Below, one piece after another: positions 52,817 to 61,831 of a stretch of DNA of 64,000 bases. The notes beneath the pieces were generated by a model. The model saw only the letters and a program-made list of their open reading frames with translations, made no database searches and was not told where the DNA came from. Position 1 is the stretch's first letter. Every line of letters begins with the position of its first letter. The stretch is taken from contig NZ_DASTAT010000081.1 in the NCBI RefSeq assembly GCF_035712445.1, forward strand, positions 33,556 to 97,555. Reading direction: 5' to 3'. The position numbers and the translations under genes were made by a program. Origin of the DNA: Oligoflexus sp. (GTDB lineage: Bacteria; Bdellovibrionota_B; Oligoflexia; Oligoflexales; Oligoflexaceae).

Positions 52817-53704
52817 TTACTCGGTGTACCGAATATTCTCGACCCGCTGAGCGTGCTCGCTCAGAAGGTTTTGGAGATAGAGGTCACCAACCAGGAGACC
52901 GTTTGCCGAAACCAGGTGGTCAAGCATGCGCTCGCCATTCGTATTCACGTTATAGACGAGGTTGTTTTCCTTTGGCATTTTGTAAGTTTCGATTGCCGTA
53001 ACAACCCGATCTGTTCCGTCCTTTGCGATGAAAATGTCCCCTGCCTTGACTTCCTTGGCCAGCCGAAGCTCATATTCACCATCTGCATTCAGAACCATCG
53101 GATGCTTTTCAGTTACCGTGATGGATTCGCCTCTGTCCGTCGAGAATCGGTAAATGGGATTTTCCTCTGGACCCACTGTGAAATCGCTTTGCTTAAGCCA
53201 CGGCGATACCGTGTACTCGGCTACGAACATTTCAGCTTGAGTGATCAAGCGGAAGGGCTCCGTCAATGAACTTTCAAAAAGGCCAAGGATGGACTTCGGA
53301 CCGGTGGTTGTGTCCAGCACCACGTCCGGTGTGAAACACCCACACGCGCAGCGCATTTGACCAAATCCTCCTGTAACGGATGGGTCAGGATTTCGCTGAA
53401 GGAAGAATGCGCCCCTTGGGACGTTGTGGTCGCCGATGCTATTCGGGTCGCCTCCGGCACCGATCTGACACTCGTCCAGCTGAAGCTGACCGCAGCGAAT
53501 GGCTGCTTCATTTGTCTCGCCCAGAGCGTAGGCGTCTGGAAGCCGACAGATTCGATCAGCGGCAGGTTTTGGATTGGTAAAAGCTTCATCGTGATATGCC
53601 AGCCCCTCCTTGCAGTATCCCCAAAGATTTTCAGAGATCGCAAAAGACTTTGATGCAAGACACAGGTTGAATATTGAAAACAGAAGCCAAGCGAATCTTT
53701 TCAT
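52817..53704 (-). CDS. Exported Hint-domain (hedgehog/intein-like) protein
   Basis: A 295-residue exported protein (ATG 53704; AAGGAAG six bases upstream; signal peptide ending FAIS). After a Cys-containing N-terminal domain, a Hint domain starts at CGCFTPDVVL (Cys 121/123), with TVTEKHPMVL (the TxxH block, about 198-204), VKAGDIFIAKDG and finally LVYNVNTNGERMLDHLVSANGLLVGD. Hint domains cut or rearrange peptide bonds. The usual C-terminal His-Asn is not present (SANG in its place), so cleavage, if any, is at the Cys side, as in hedgehog-type or pre-toxin Hint proteins. Partner proteins are probably the neighbours. Confidence 0.78.
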   Translation of the reverse strand: MKRFAWLLFSIFNLCLASKSFAISENLWGYCKEGLAYHDEAFTNPKPAADRICRLPDAYALGETNEAAIRCGQLQLDECQIGAGGDPNSIGDHNVPRGAFFLQRNPDPSVTGGFGQMRCACGCFTPDVVLDTTTGPKSILGLFESSLTEPFRLITQAEMFVAEYTVSPWLKQSDFTVGPEENPIYRFSTDRGESITVTEKHPMVLNADGEYELRLAKEVKAGDIFIAKDGTDRVVTAIETYKMPKENNLVYNVNTNGERMLDHLVSANGLLVGDLYLQNLLSEHAQRVENIRYTE

Positions 53705-53722
53705 GAAAACTTCCTTCATCTA

Positions 53723-55396
53723 TTATTTGACCGATTCAAGAACGCGACGAACAAAAGTCCTGAACTCCGATGGAACGCCCAGGTCAACCCTCTGCCTGTG
53801 CGGCTCAACCGGATACATCGACACAAAGAGGCACTTGCCAGCAGCCTGATTTCTGAACGCAGCCTCCATAGTAAACGTGTATTCCCCGCCAAAATCGTCG
53901 TTCCTGAAGCTGATTCCGTAATCTCTGCTCGTCACGATCGAGAGCGGTGATGAAGACCCAATAATGTTCGCGGCCTTCACACAGTCGTATTCAGAGACAT
54001 AGGTTGCGACCCGGATCATTTCACCAGTGTCAGACTTCAGGGCGATTCCCTGCCGGTCTTCCAGAGTGTTATTGCCCCCGACAACCTTTCTCGCGAAGGC
54101 ACTGGCATCTTTCGGATGTCCGAAGGACCAGGAACCGAGATTCACATCCTTCAGGTCGGACATGGAACTGCGCAGGGCCAGCTTTGACCGGTCATACGGC
54201 TTAATTCCAGGCTCAGCCGACTTTGAATATGAAATGCAGCTTGATGGAGCATCGAAGCAGGTGAGGGATACGTCTCCAAGGATGGCTGCGTTGTTGAATG
54301 TTATGTCCTTGATGTTTGAAATGACCTCGATCTGAGCTTCCTCAAGGTAGTCTGAATATTTTCTGAGGATGTCTGCTGCACGCTGGTAATCGACCAGGTT
54401 CTGCTGATACTGAGCTTCGATTTCGCGGCGCTTGGCTTTGGTCAAGGCGTCAATAAACTGATAGCCGCCCGAGGGAACGAGTTCATCAAGGCCCGATTCC
54501 TTATAGTTTTTGGTCAGGAACCGCACTGGGACGAAAGCCGCATCACCCGCCAGCTGGGTTGGGACGCTGGTTCTGGCATATCTGATGGCCTGGTTATAGA
54601 CATCAAAGCAAGGCTTGGGATTGGCCAGGGTGCATTCGACCACATTGTCGCTCAGGAAGGACGTAAGCTGGACAGGGTCGCCCCCGACCTGTCTCGCTCG
54701 GATCGACAGCTTGACCGACTCTTTCTTTTTCTGGTCGATTTTGTTCAGCTCGCCTTCGATTTTAACAAGGTCGATGTTCTCTTTGCCCACAGCAAGCTTG
54801 AGTTTGCCGCCGATGTCGGTTTTGTCACTATCGTTCAGGAAATCGACTTTCATGGTCACGAAAAAGGAAGCGCCGTAATCCACGTTTGTGATGAACTCAT
54901 CACCGCAGCGTTCCTGAAGCTGGGATTTGTCACCATTAATAAACTGCTGGCCCTTGTCAGAGACCCGGTACGTGTTCTCGTCAAACGCGACACGTTTTTT
55001 TGTCATCTGCCAGTTGAAGACAAATGTGGTCGATGACGAAGTCGCTGCGTTTTCCTTTGCGTATTGAGCGCCGAGACCGGCCCTGACGGCGGGAAGGTTC
55101 AGGTCTGCGGTCAGTTTGCCCTGGGTCTTATCCAGAAAATCCTGATAGGAAAGGTCATAGTCGAGCACAAAGTTGCTGTCGCTTACAAGGCTCTCCTTGA
55201 TGTTGCCGGTTGCACAGGTGACGTTCAGGGTCTTCACCCGCCGTGTGTCATACGCCTGCCCTAAAAAGGAATACCCAAAGGCATCATTGGATAGCGTGGA
55301 ATCCTTCAGAGCGGATTGTTCGTTATTGTCATCTTTGGAACATCCTGCGACCGCTGCACAGGCCAGCATGGATATCAAAATCTTGGACTTTCGCAT
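53723..55396 (-). CDS. MACPF-like lipoprotein, possible pore-forming protein
   Basis: A 557-residue lipoprotein (lipobox VAGC, Cys 19). Residues about 40-275 look like a MACPF/CDC-type domain: SSTTFVFNWQMTKK, ERCGDEFITNVDYGASFFVT (about 162-181, in the place of the YGTHF-x6-GG signature), RQVGGD (236-240) and CTLANPKPCFDVYNQAIRYAR. A helical coiled-coil linker follows (about 320-365) and then a C-terminal beta domain. Its neighbour at 55,506 shares the CG-x2-F, GGD and C-x-L-x-NP-x2-C features, so they are paralogues. MACPF is inferred from motif resemblance only. Confidence 0.6.
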   Translation of the reverse strand: MRKSKILISMLACAAVAGCSKDDNNEQSALKDSTLSNDAFGYSFLGQAYDTRRVKTLNVTCATGNIKESLVSDSNFVLDYDLSYQDFLDKTQGKLTADLNLPAVRAGLGAQYAKENAATSSSTTFVFNWQMTKKRVAFDENTYRVSDKGQQFINGDKSQLQERCGDEFITNVDYGASFFVTMKVDFLNDSDKTDIGGKLKLAVGKENIDLVKIEGELNKIDQKKKESVKLSIRARQVGGDPVQLTSFLSDNVVECTLANPKPCFDVYNQAIRYARTSVPTQLAGDAAFVPVRFLTKNYKESGLDELVPSGGYQFIDALTKAKRREIEAQYQQNLVDYQRAADILRKYSDYLEEAQIEVISNIKDITFNNAAILGDVSLTCFDAPSSCISYSKSAEPGIKPYDRSKLALRSSMSDLKDVNLGSWSFGHPKDASAFARKVVGGNNTLEDRQGIALKSDTGEMIRVATYVSEYDCVKAANIIGSSSPLSIVTSRDYGISFRNDDFGGEYTFTMEAAFRNQAAGKCLFVSMYPVEPHRQRVDLGVPSEFRTFVRRVLESVK

Positions 55397-55505
55397 GTAA
55401 TTCTCCTTCCAAATGTTTGGTATTTCCGGACTTCAGGCGATACTCGGTCGATTCACCTCCATATATGGTGGCAAATTGAATAGTGTCGAATGTTTCTGCT
55501 AAGTC

Positions 55506-56699
55506 TTAAAATTCACACAGCCAGGTCTCGTTAGGACCTGAAAAGTCGCATCGGTTTATTCGATCGGTGGCAGCCCCAATTTCATCATTCAAGCGGTTGA
55601 GCTTGCCTGTAAGGCTCTGTTCCGTTTCCCCGGCGAATATCCCGGAATGGAGCCGGGCTTCCGTCTTTTCCTTTTCAGCCAGAAGGGCGGCTAGAGTGGT
55701 TCTATAGGCTGTGATTGCAGCGTTCTTGAACGAAAGAGAGGACGTTTTCCAGGTGTAGACCGGGAACTGAACTGGAAGGTAAAGCTCATTGTATGGAGTG
55801 GTTGTTATGTTCAGCGCAGCAAGTGAGTTCACGTCTGCCGAAGCTACCGAATCCTTGAAACCGTGTCTTGCATAGCGCAGCAGCGCTTTATATGTGTCAG
55901 CACAGGCATCAGGATTGCTCAACGCACAGTATTTCCTTCCGTTGGCAAGTATGGCCTTGAGCGCTGATGTATCGCCGCCATACTGATAGGCATCCACATT
56001 CAAGACGAATTCCTTGGTGATCTCATCAGACTCCGAGACCTTTGACTTCTTGCTGACTGTGGCTCCCAGGACTTCCGCTTTGACTTTGGATTTCGAGTAT
56101 TTGTACTCCCTCGTCCCCACATAGACGAAGCGAGCCACAATACTGAGATGGGCTCCAAGGGTGGCCTCGTTCATCACGGACGATCCGCAGATTTCAAGAA
56201 TTTTATCAGCTGGTCTCGTTAGTGTGCCCTGCCCAAGGGCTGTAAGAGCTGGATGCTTTATCCTGGCCTTGTATTTCGCATAAGTGAAATTTAGGAAGGA
56301 TGACATTCCTGTTTGCTCATTGGTTTTCGTCTCAACGAAATGGACGCTGCCAGAGGCGCCAGCCACCAGCAGGTTAACGCTGCCCTTCACCTTGCCTGAC
56401 ATGCTGGAAAGGGTGGCTTCGGCCTCCTGCCCTGAGCTGAATTCCATTGAAGCGATTTCCGCAGGTTGCCTTTCAATCTCCCCGGAGACGCAGCCTGGCA
56501 CTATGGTTTTCGTTGAGTCAATGAATCCTTGGCCTAAAGTCCTGGCGTTGGATTTTTCGGGCATGACAATAACAGATGCGTGAGCTGTACTCGATGAGAG
56601 TGAAAGCAGAGGCGCGGCTGTAAAGCCGAAGCAGGCAAGCTTTCTGAGGGACGAAGAAATGACGTTTGAGGATGCAGGAAGTGGCTTTCTTATCGTCAT
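55506..56699 (-). CDS. MACPF-like exported protein, paralogue of previous gene
   Basis: A 397-residue exported protein from the ATG at 56699 (a GTG at 56708 is also in frame), with a signal peptide ending STAHAS. Features shared with the 557-residue neighbour: EICGSSVMNEATLGAHLSIV (Cys-Gly then Gly-Ala spacing), YQYGGDTSALKAIL, CALSNPDACADTYKALLRYAR, and a helical region near the C-terminus. It has no lipobox, so it may be released. It ends 109 bases before the lipoprotein. Two related pore-like proteins may act as a pair. The family call is tentative. Confidence 0.55.
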   Translation of the reverse strand: MTIRKPLPASSNVISSSLRKLACFGFTAAPLLSLSSSTAHASVIVMPEKSNARTLGQGFIDSTKTIVPGCVSGEIERQPAEIASMEFSSGQEAEATLSSMSGKVKGSVNLLVAGASGSVHFVETKTNEQTGMSSFLNFTYAKYKARIKHPALTALGQGTLTRPADKILEICGSSVMNEATLGAHLSIVARFVYVGTREYKYSKSKVKAEVLGATVSKKSKVSESDEITKEFVLNVDAYQYGGDTSALKAILANGRKYCALSNPDACADTYKALLRYARHGFKDSVASADVNSLAALNITTTPYNELYLPVQFPVYTWKTSSLSFKNAAITAYRTTLAALLAEKEKTEARLHSGIFAGETEQSLTGKLNRLNDEIGAATDRINRCDFSGPNETWLCEF

Positions 56700-57082
56700 C
56701 GGCAGCACTCACTTTCTTGGTCTTGACGGCTTTTAAAAAAATAACCGTCGCGGTTAGCGCTGAGATACGGGAACAGGTTCAGTCCCGCCAGTGCTTTTAG
56801 TGAGCGCTGCGAAAGCTTTTCACGGATTGCAAAACAAGTGCCCTACCAATTGTCCGCACTTGAATGTTTTTCAATGATATCAGTCTGTGTCACTTTAGTT
56901 TTGAATCAGTGTTTATGGGTTTTTTATCTTTTTCGGGCGCCGCAAAACCAAATTGTCGCCCGGCGTTAGTAAGAATGACTGTGAAAGTCACACAAAATTA
57001 CCCACCACGGACAAAAATCAATGGACAGCACCCTGTGCCAGGTCTATCAACGTCTTCACGGAAAATTGGTGGGAGTGGCCCG
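56700..57082. promoter_or_regulatory. Divergent intergenic region before regulator cassette 2
   Basis: 383 bases between the divergent MACPF-like gene and the second regulator. It contains a short hairpin-like TGACT-GTGAA-AGTCA near 56980 and GTGTCACTTTAG near 56887, but no clear match to the CTGACAG sites of cassette 1. Promoters for both directions must lie here. No gene seen. Confidence 0.35.
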
Positions 57083-57823
57083 ATGACGCAGAGGCTGATT
57101 GAATTTTTGCGCGATGAGATCAAGATGCTCATAGCATCGAAAAATGAAAGTTTACGCTGGTTCGTTCGGCAGGTTGGAGTTGATTACTCCGTTGTCTATA
57201 GAATCACGACCGGCGAGCAGAAGGGCGTTACGTTCTATCAGGCCTATAAGCTTCTGAAATACATCAAGCCTGATAGCTTCCTTTCGATTCTTGGCGAATA
57301 TTTCCCCGATGAGGCCAGCGAGTTCTTTCCTGGCGGGAAAACTCTGGACGAAACACAACAAGCAAATAACGAGAAGATTCTTTCTGTAGTCTTCCAGGAC
57401 CAGCTTCTGTACGAAGTGCTTCTTGCGGTGAACTGTGGAAATCATGACCTCAAAGCCATCGAGTCGGAATTTGGCAGCCGGGGGCTGGGTGCCATTGATG
57501 TGTTGCAGGATATCGGAGCCGTCAAAGTCAATACAGAAGCGCATATCGACGCGTTGGTTGATGGTTTCATCCCGACCGATGAAGTGCTCATCAAGCAACA
57601 AGCACTGCGAAATCTCGACTTAATTGATTTGAAAACTCCCGGGACTACGGTATTTTCAAATTCGGCAGGGTTAAATTCCAAGGGTATTACTGCCGCGTAT
57701 CAGTGCGCACAGGCCCATTGGCATCAAATGACCGATATTTTTGACGATGAGCAGTACAAAGGAAATGTTCCTGTCGTCGTTACTGGATTGGTCGGGCCAT
57801 TGGTTGGGAAGGAAAGGAAGTAA
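57083..57823 (+). CDS. Helix-turn-helix regulator, paralogue of 11517-12284
   Basis: A 246-residue protein from the ATG at 57083 (MTQRLIEF), with GGGAG just upstream; the frame is open to 56864 without a ribosome site. The N-terminal ~60 residues form an HTH (SLRWFVRQVGVDYSVVYRITTGEQKGVTFYQAYKLLKYI), laid out as in the first regulator (YRTLYRF..GEQ). The C-terminal region is helical, including GLGAIDVLQDIGAVKVNT for the first protein's GLEAFDELLNKDKLVEVK. It precedes a small exported protein by five bases. Probable regulator of its own cassette or of neighbours. Confidence 0.72.
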   Translation: MTQRLIEFLRDEIKMLIASKNESLRWFVRQVGVDYSVVYRITTGEQKGVTFYQAYKLLKYIKPDSFLSILGEYFPDEASEFFPGGKTLDETQQANNEKILSVVFQDQLLYEVLLAVNCGNHDLKAIESEFGSRGLGAIDVLQDIGAVKVNTEAHIDALVDGFIPTDEVLIKQQALRNLDLIDLKTPGTTVFSNSAGLNSKGITAAYQCAQAHWHQMTDIFDDEQYKGNVPVVVTGLVGPLVGKERK

Positions 57824-57828
57824 CAGGC

Positions 57829-58242
57829 ATGAGAGCTTTAATCATATCGCCATCTCTTTTGTGCGCATTCACAGCATTCGGCGGAATCGGAACCGGCGGC
57901 GGAACGCCACCTGCGATGCAGGACGTTCTCGAACAGCTTATGGCCAAGGCCCCAGGGGATGGCGGGTTGTTCATTGAAAAGGATAAACTGGGCCTTGCGG
58001 TCAAGGGCGAGCTTAATCCTGAGCTCACAATATCGAAGCTTCGGTCTGTGCCCCAGTCTGTCCGCATGTCCGACATGGATTTTTCAACTTTGTCCTTGAA
58101 CAAGGGTGATATTGATGCGATCAATGTCGAGGGTGTGAGCCGGTCGTACAAAGTGGAAGATGGGCAAACGCTTGATACACTTACGCTGAAAGATAGGCGC
58201 GAACTTATCCGCGATTCAGTAAGCAAGCCCCTGGGAAACTGA
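57829..58242 (+). CDS. Small exported protein of regulator cassette 2
   Basis: A 137-residue protein with a signal-like N-terminus (MRALIISPSLLCAFTAFG) and a Gly-rich mature start (GGIGTGGGTPPAM), comparable to GGSAGGWGVV in cassette 1. The remainder is mixed (FIEKDKLGLAVKGELNP; IDAINVEGVSRSYKVEDG). No family recognised. Its mRNA ends at a hairpin that lies within the 3' end of the opposite relaxase gene. Confidence 0.68.
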   Translation: MRALIISPSLLCAFTAFGGIGTGGGTPPAMQDVLEQLMAKAPGDGGLFIEKDKLGLAVKGELNPELTISKLRSVPQSVRMSDMDFSTLSLNKGDIDAINVEGVSRSYKVEDGQTLDTLTLKDRRELIRDSVSKPLGN

Positions 58243-58275
58243 ACAGCAAAATTGCTGCGCATATTAGGGATATAT

Positions 58276-59928
58276 TCATAATTCCAATCCAGGGCCGCGC
58301 GTTCTCGTGCGGTCCTTTTTGTTTTCATCGAGTGTCATCCGATGCACCTGCGACTTTTCCTTCGCCTGGAGCTCCGTTTTTGGCCCCTGCAGCTCTTTCT
58401 GTGGGGGGTGGGTAGGGTTGGCGATCCTGATCCCATTTCCAGCGCCTAAGGTGGTGCAGAAGCTTTGAAACTGGAGGTCACCCCTGACTTCGGTGATGCT
58501 CCATTTTTGAGCAGAGAGCAGGAGAGCGCCCAGAACGCCGTCGCCGTTGCGCGTGTCGATTACCCTTATAGCTGAGCCACAGTCCGAAAAAGCCAGCTGT
58601 CCGGTGGAAAGGAAATAGTTCACGGTTCCGCGGGGAGCTGATCGGGCTTCGTACCCTGGAAGGTTTCGCTTTTGGGGTGGATCGTACGGCCCGACGAGCG
58701 TGGGTGACGAATCAAAAACCGGGCCTCTTTGCCAATCTGGAAAGCTCGGGAAGGCTCTGAACCGTTGCCTTAGTTCCTGGCGGTCATGCGCTTGCCTGTC
58801 ACGAAGTTCAGCCTTCTCGGCCGCATGCTGCGCGGCAAGCTGGGATCTTTTTTCGTTCAGCATTTTGCCCTGGCCTTTCCATGAGCCCTGCAATTCCCGG
58901 GTGCGGTGCTCTTTTTGGCTCTCAATCAGCTTCTTTTTCTCAATGGCCTGAGCTGACCGCAGCTCGAGGGTATTGGACTTCTTCTGCTCGCGAAAGCGCC
59001 TGCGTTCGGCGGCATATTGCCTAAACCCGGGAGGGGAGGAAGTGATTGCTGGTTCGGATCGGTGCCGGCCTTGATTTAGGCTCTTAAGCCGGCGGCTGGG
59101 CGGCTCGAAATCACCCAGGCGCTTTTGCAGCTCCTGAAAGCCGCAATCTTTGCCAGCCTGTGATGCTTTCACAAAGGTCTCTCCGATGCGAAGTACGGCC
59201 CCTCGGCCCCTGCGCTCCAGGGTCGCGCCTATTGCATGGAGATTTTCATGCAGCTCTTTCCAGCTCGCGGCCTTCCTGATTACAGGGGCAGCGTCGTCAT
59301 GGGCAAGCCGCTCGGCTGACTTTTCGCGCGTGCGCAGCTCATAGTCGAGTGCCCCTTGGGAGACGACTGGCCCCCCCATCTCCAGCTGAACCTTGCTCTC
59401 GTCCAGGATGCCCTGTTGCAGCTGCTCTGCGATGAAAAAGGATGCAAGCCGGGGTGGTCTGGACCAGCCATGCGCGCGGTCGATTTTATCGCTAAGTCGG
59501 TGGCAGGCTTTCTTGTCAAAGCCCTGGTTGATCTTCACAGGGCGGCCCGTCATAGGGTTGACCCTATTAAGCACGACATGCAGATGACGGTTGTCGGTGT
59601 CGGTGTGGAGCCCGTAGATGCATTGATGGTCCGACATCCCGAACTCATGAAGCAGGTCCGTGATGACCCTTTCCACCTGATCGGACGTAGGTATCTCGCC
59701 TGCCTGCCAGGAAACGACATAATGATTGACAGGGTTGGGGGAGCGTATTCCGTCGACTGCGAGTGCCACCATCTCTGCTTTCCGCGCTTCGTAGCTATCG
59801 CATATAAAGCCTCTGGCGCCGACATACGCGGCTTTCTCTGGGTGGGTGATGTAGTCGCAGACTTTATGGATGCGGGCCGACTTTGTCGCGCTCTTCTTGC
59901 GATTCTCGATCTTCTTAATGATCGTCAC
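58276..59928 (-). CDS. Relaxase with LPD7-like C-terminal domain
   Basis: Conjugative nicking enzyme of 550 residues. The N-terminal MobA/VirD2-type domain has Tyr 26 (CDYITHP), and the metal-binding triad in HTDTDNRHLH (His 108, 115, 117). A long charged coiled coil (about 300-400, RREEQ-type repeats) is followed by an LPD7-like domain (YFLSTGQLAFSDCGSAIRVIDT; GDLQFQSF). Ends in a basic, Pro-rich tail. It overlaps the MobC-like gene by ATGA. Because virD4 is at the far end of the T4SS operon, this is the likely substrate of that system. A copy of its 3' end is at 21,452. Confidence 0.9.
   Translation of the reverse strand: MTIIKKIENRKKSATKSARIHKVCDYITHPEKAAYVGARGFICDSYEARKAEMVALAVDGIRSPNPVNHYVVSWQAGEIPTSDQVERVITDLLHEFGMSDHQCIYGLHTDTDNRHLHVVLNRVNPMTGRPVKINQGFDKKACHRLSDKIDRAHGWSRPPRLASFFIAEQLQQGILDESKVQLEMGGPVVSQGALDYELRTREKSAERLAHDDAAPVIRKAASWKELHENLHAIGATLERRGRGAVLRIGETFVKASQAGKDCGFQELQKRLGDFEPPSRRLKSLNQGRHRSEPAITSSPPGFRQYAAERRRFREQKKSNTLELRSAQAIEKKKLIESQKEHRTRELQGSWKGQGKMLNEKRSQLAAQHAAEKAELRDRQAHDRQELRQRFRAFPSFPDWQRGPVFDSSPTLVGPYDPPQKRNLPGYEARSAPRGTVNYFLSTGQLAFSDCGSAIRVIDTRNGDGVLGALLLSAQKWSITEVRGDLQFQSFCTTLGAGNGIRIANPTHPPQKELQGPKTELQAKEKSQVHRMTLDENKKDRTRTRGPGLEL
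58292..58320 (+). terminator. Rho-independent terminator, copy 3, inside relaxase codons
   Basis: Stem 58292-58301 with 58306-58315, TTCT loop, five T. The same bases are, on the minus strand, the relaxase codons for KDRTRTRGP. It ends the plus-strand regulator cassette 2. Confidence 0.85.
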
Positions 59929-60200
59929 TGGCCGATCTCTTCGATCTTGCGGCGTATTGCTTGAAGGAGAAGAGACGAGGCGTCGGGATCTAGGGAGGGG
60001 GATGCATGGAGATGCTTGAGCAGGCCACCCAGTCGCCGAAGCTCGCGAATCATTTGAAGGTCGGTTGCTGCAAGGATCGGACGATGCAGAGAGCGTTTGC
60101 GGACAAGACTGGAAAGGCTGGTTCCAGCCACTTCCGCTTGAAGTATCAGATCGCGCTTTTCTTCTTCTGTCACACGAACATTGATGACTTTGTCCAGCAT
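59925..60200 (-). CDS. mobC: MobC-like relaxosome accessory protein
   Basis: A 91-residue protein with the ribbon-helix-helix N-terminus (INVRVTEEEKRDLILQAEVAG, then SLSSLVRKRSL) and a C-terminal helical half (MIRELRRLGGLLKHLHA) typical of MobC/MobL plasmid proteins. It binds oriT and assists the relaxase. Its stop overlaps the relaxase start by ATGA. oriT is expected just upstream of its start, in the non-coding stretch 60201-60645. Confidence 0.83.
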   Translation of the reverse strand: MLDKVINVRVTEEEKRDLILQAEVAGTSLSSLVRKRSLHRPILAATDLQMIRELRRLGGLLKHLHASPSLDPDASSLLLQAIRRKIEEIGQ

Positions 60201-60645
60201 CGGTTTCCTCCCTTACAATCGCATAGCGTCCTCCCTTGAGCTTCGCTCTTTTGTTAATTTAACCTCTGCCGCGCCGTATCGAATTGCCTTCAATTGCGAA
60301 CATTCGTCATGGGATCAAAGGCAATGCAAAGCCGCTCTGTGCGGTTGTGTGACAAAAGCCAGCTTGCATGTTGAGCATTACACTGATTTTAGTCATTGTC
60401 GGCTGAAAAAAACCTAGAAAATTAAGTATGTTGTGGGGGAGGTAATTCATGTGATTGAAGGCCGAAAGCGGTTCGTAAGGCATGGATTTGCAAGGATATG
60501 GAGCAGAATTCGCAAGAATTCGGTGGATTTCATTAAATTTCACTGGATTTCAGTATAATTCGCAAGAACGTGTTTTGTCTCAGAGGCTTGGGAGGCATGG
60601 AATCGCCCGATTTGTCGCGGTTCGGGCGCCCTGCGTGTCAGTTTT
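60201..60645. other. Non-coding region, oriT candidate with direct repeats
   Basis: 445 bases without a convincing gene between mobC and the recombinase pair. AATTCGCAAGAA occurs at 60507-60518 and again at 60557-60568, exactly 50 bases apart; TGGATTTCA occurs at 60524-60532 and 60544-60552, 20 bases apart. Nearer to mobC there is CGAATTG-x4-CAATT at 60278-60294. These are good candidates for relaxosome binding sites, oriT, or iteron-like sequences. No nick site could be assigned. Confidence 0.5.
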
Positions 60646-61806
60646 TTATAGCACATCGAGCTGCTTGTTTATGCCGGAAGCAAGGCTGGGCGCGCATGCT
60701 AGAGCCAAGCGGGTATTGGTTACCCCAAGCTTCTCAGTGTAGTTTTGCTCATAGTGCTGGAGAGCAGACGCCAAGCGATCTCTTATGTTGTCGTCGGCTT
60801 GGCTCAGAATTGCGGATATTTGTTTTTGTCTCTCATCCAGAATGGTCTCAATGATTCTGGGGAGGTTGGCTTCTCCTTGGATCTTGAATTGAAATTTTGA
60901 ATTCACTTCCAAGTCGTACTTCTCCAGAAAAAGACTCGCTTGTTGCTCAGTGCGTGCGAAGAAGTAAATGCATAGAGCCTGATAAAGAGCCGGCATGCTA
61001 AGGGCTGAGAATGCAAAGCCGAGAACCTTTTTAGACGTTTCAAGAGATGTATTGGACGCGCGGGATTTGCTGTATTTCTGAGCTGCGACGAACTCGATTG
61101 TGCGGCAAACGTGTTCTGCTTTGCAGATCACTGGTCGACTAAATGTTGAACGTTTGATGGTAATTTTTAGAGAGAAATCGTCAAGTTTCTTGGCTGAAGA
61201 AATTTGGAGAATTGATTTTATGGGAAGTCCGAGAACAAGGGAAAGTGCGCAAAGAATTTCTGGAGTGTATTTATTCTGAGGGAATATGATGTAAGGATAG
61301 ATCGAAGCAATAAGTTTCGGTGCATTGATTTCCAGTTCTTCCGGGGATTTTATGGTCTTCTTAAGATCCTGAAGGAGGTAGAGAACGGGATGCCATGGAC
61401 GCAGTCTCGTATTTATGAAGTAGCGATCGCCGATGACTTTTAATTCATCCACGATTTTCTGCGCTCTGGCCGGCGTCCTCGCAGATTCCAGGCTGCTGAT
61501 TAAAGACTTGAATTTCGTTTTGCTAAGTTCAAAGTGGGCCGAGAAGTCATCAAATGTCAAATTGATAAGAAGGGATTTGAAAAGAGGCGAGATATATTTA
61601 GCGTACTTTTTCTGGGCCGCTTCCTCCAACTGTTCTATGTTTTCCGCAATTTCATCCTTGTTCTCTTCAATGAATGATTCGAGGTCACTGATCCAGAACT
61701 TCTTGCTTATTGCAATGTAGTCAGGGCTTTCTATCGAAGCGTTAAATGCAGCGAACTTTTCGTCAATCTTTTCTACACTTTTCAGAAAACTCTTGGGCGA
61801 TAACAT
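60646..61806 (-). CDS. Degenerate paralogue of the telomere-resolvase-like protein
   Basis: A 386-residue soluble protein with no known family by itself, but its middle is laid out like its upstream neighbour: RPWHPVLYLLQDL for PYFHPATLYLKL, NAPKLIASIYPYI for NISKVIAFVDRVY, and EILCALSLVLGLPIKSIL for DICIALQFATGRRRADL. The catalytic Arg pair is replaced (GLPIKS for GRRRAD), and no LGH..Y signature follows, so it is probably not a recombinase. It could be a DNA-binding regulator or partner. It starts 25 bases after the neighbour's stop in the same operon. Confidence 0.6.
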   Translation of the reverse strand: MLSPKSFLKSVEKIDEKFAAFNASIESPDYIAISKKFWISDLESFIEENKDEIAENIEQLEEAAQKKYAKYISPLFKSLLINLTFDDFSAHFELSKTKFKSLISSLESARTPARAQKIVDELKVIGDRYFINTRLRPWHPVLYLLQDLKKTIKSPEELEINAPKLIASIYPYIIFPQNKYTPEILCALSLVLGLPIKSILQISSAKKLDDFSLKITIKRSTFSRPVICKAEHVCRTIEFVAAQKYSKSRASNTSLETSKKVLGFAFSALSMPALYQALCIYFFARTEQQASLFLEKYDLEVNSKFQFKIQGEANLPRIIETILDERQKQISAILSQADDNIRDRLASALQHYEQNYTEKLGVTNTRLALACAPSLASGINKQLDVL

Positions 61807-61831
61807 TCAGAGAATCCTTTCTGTGAAAATT

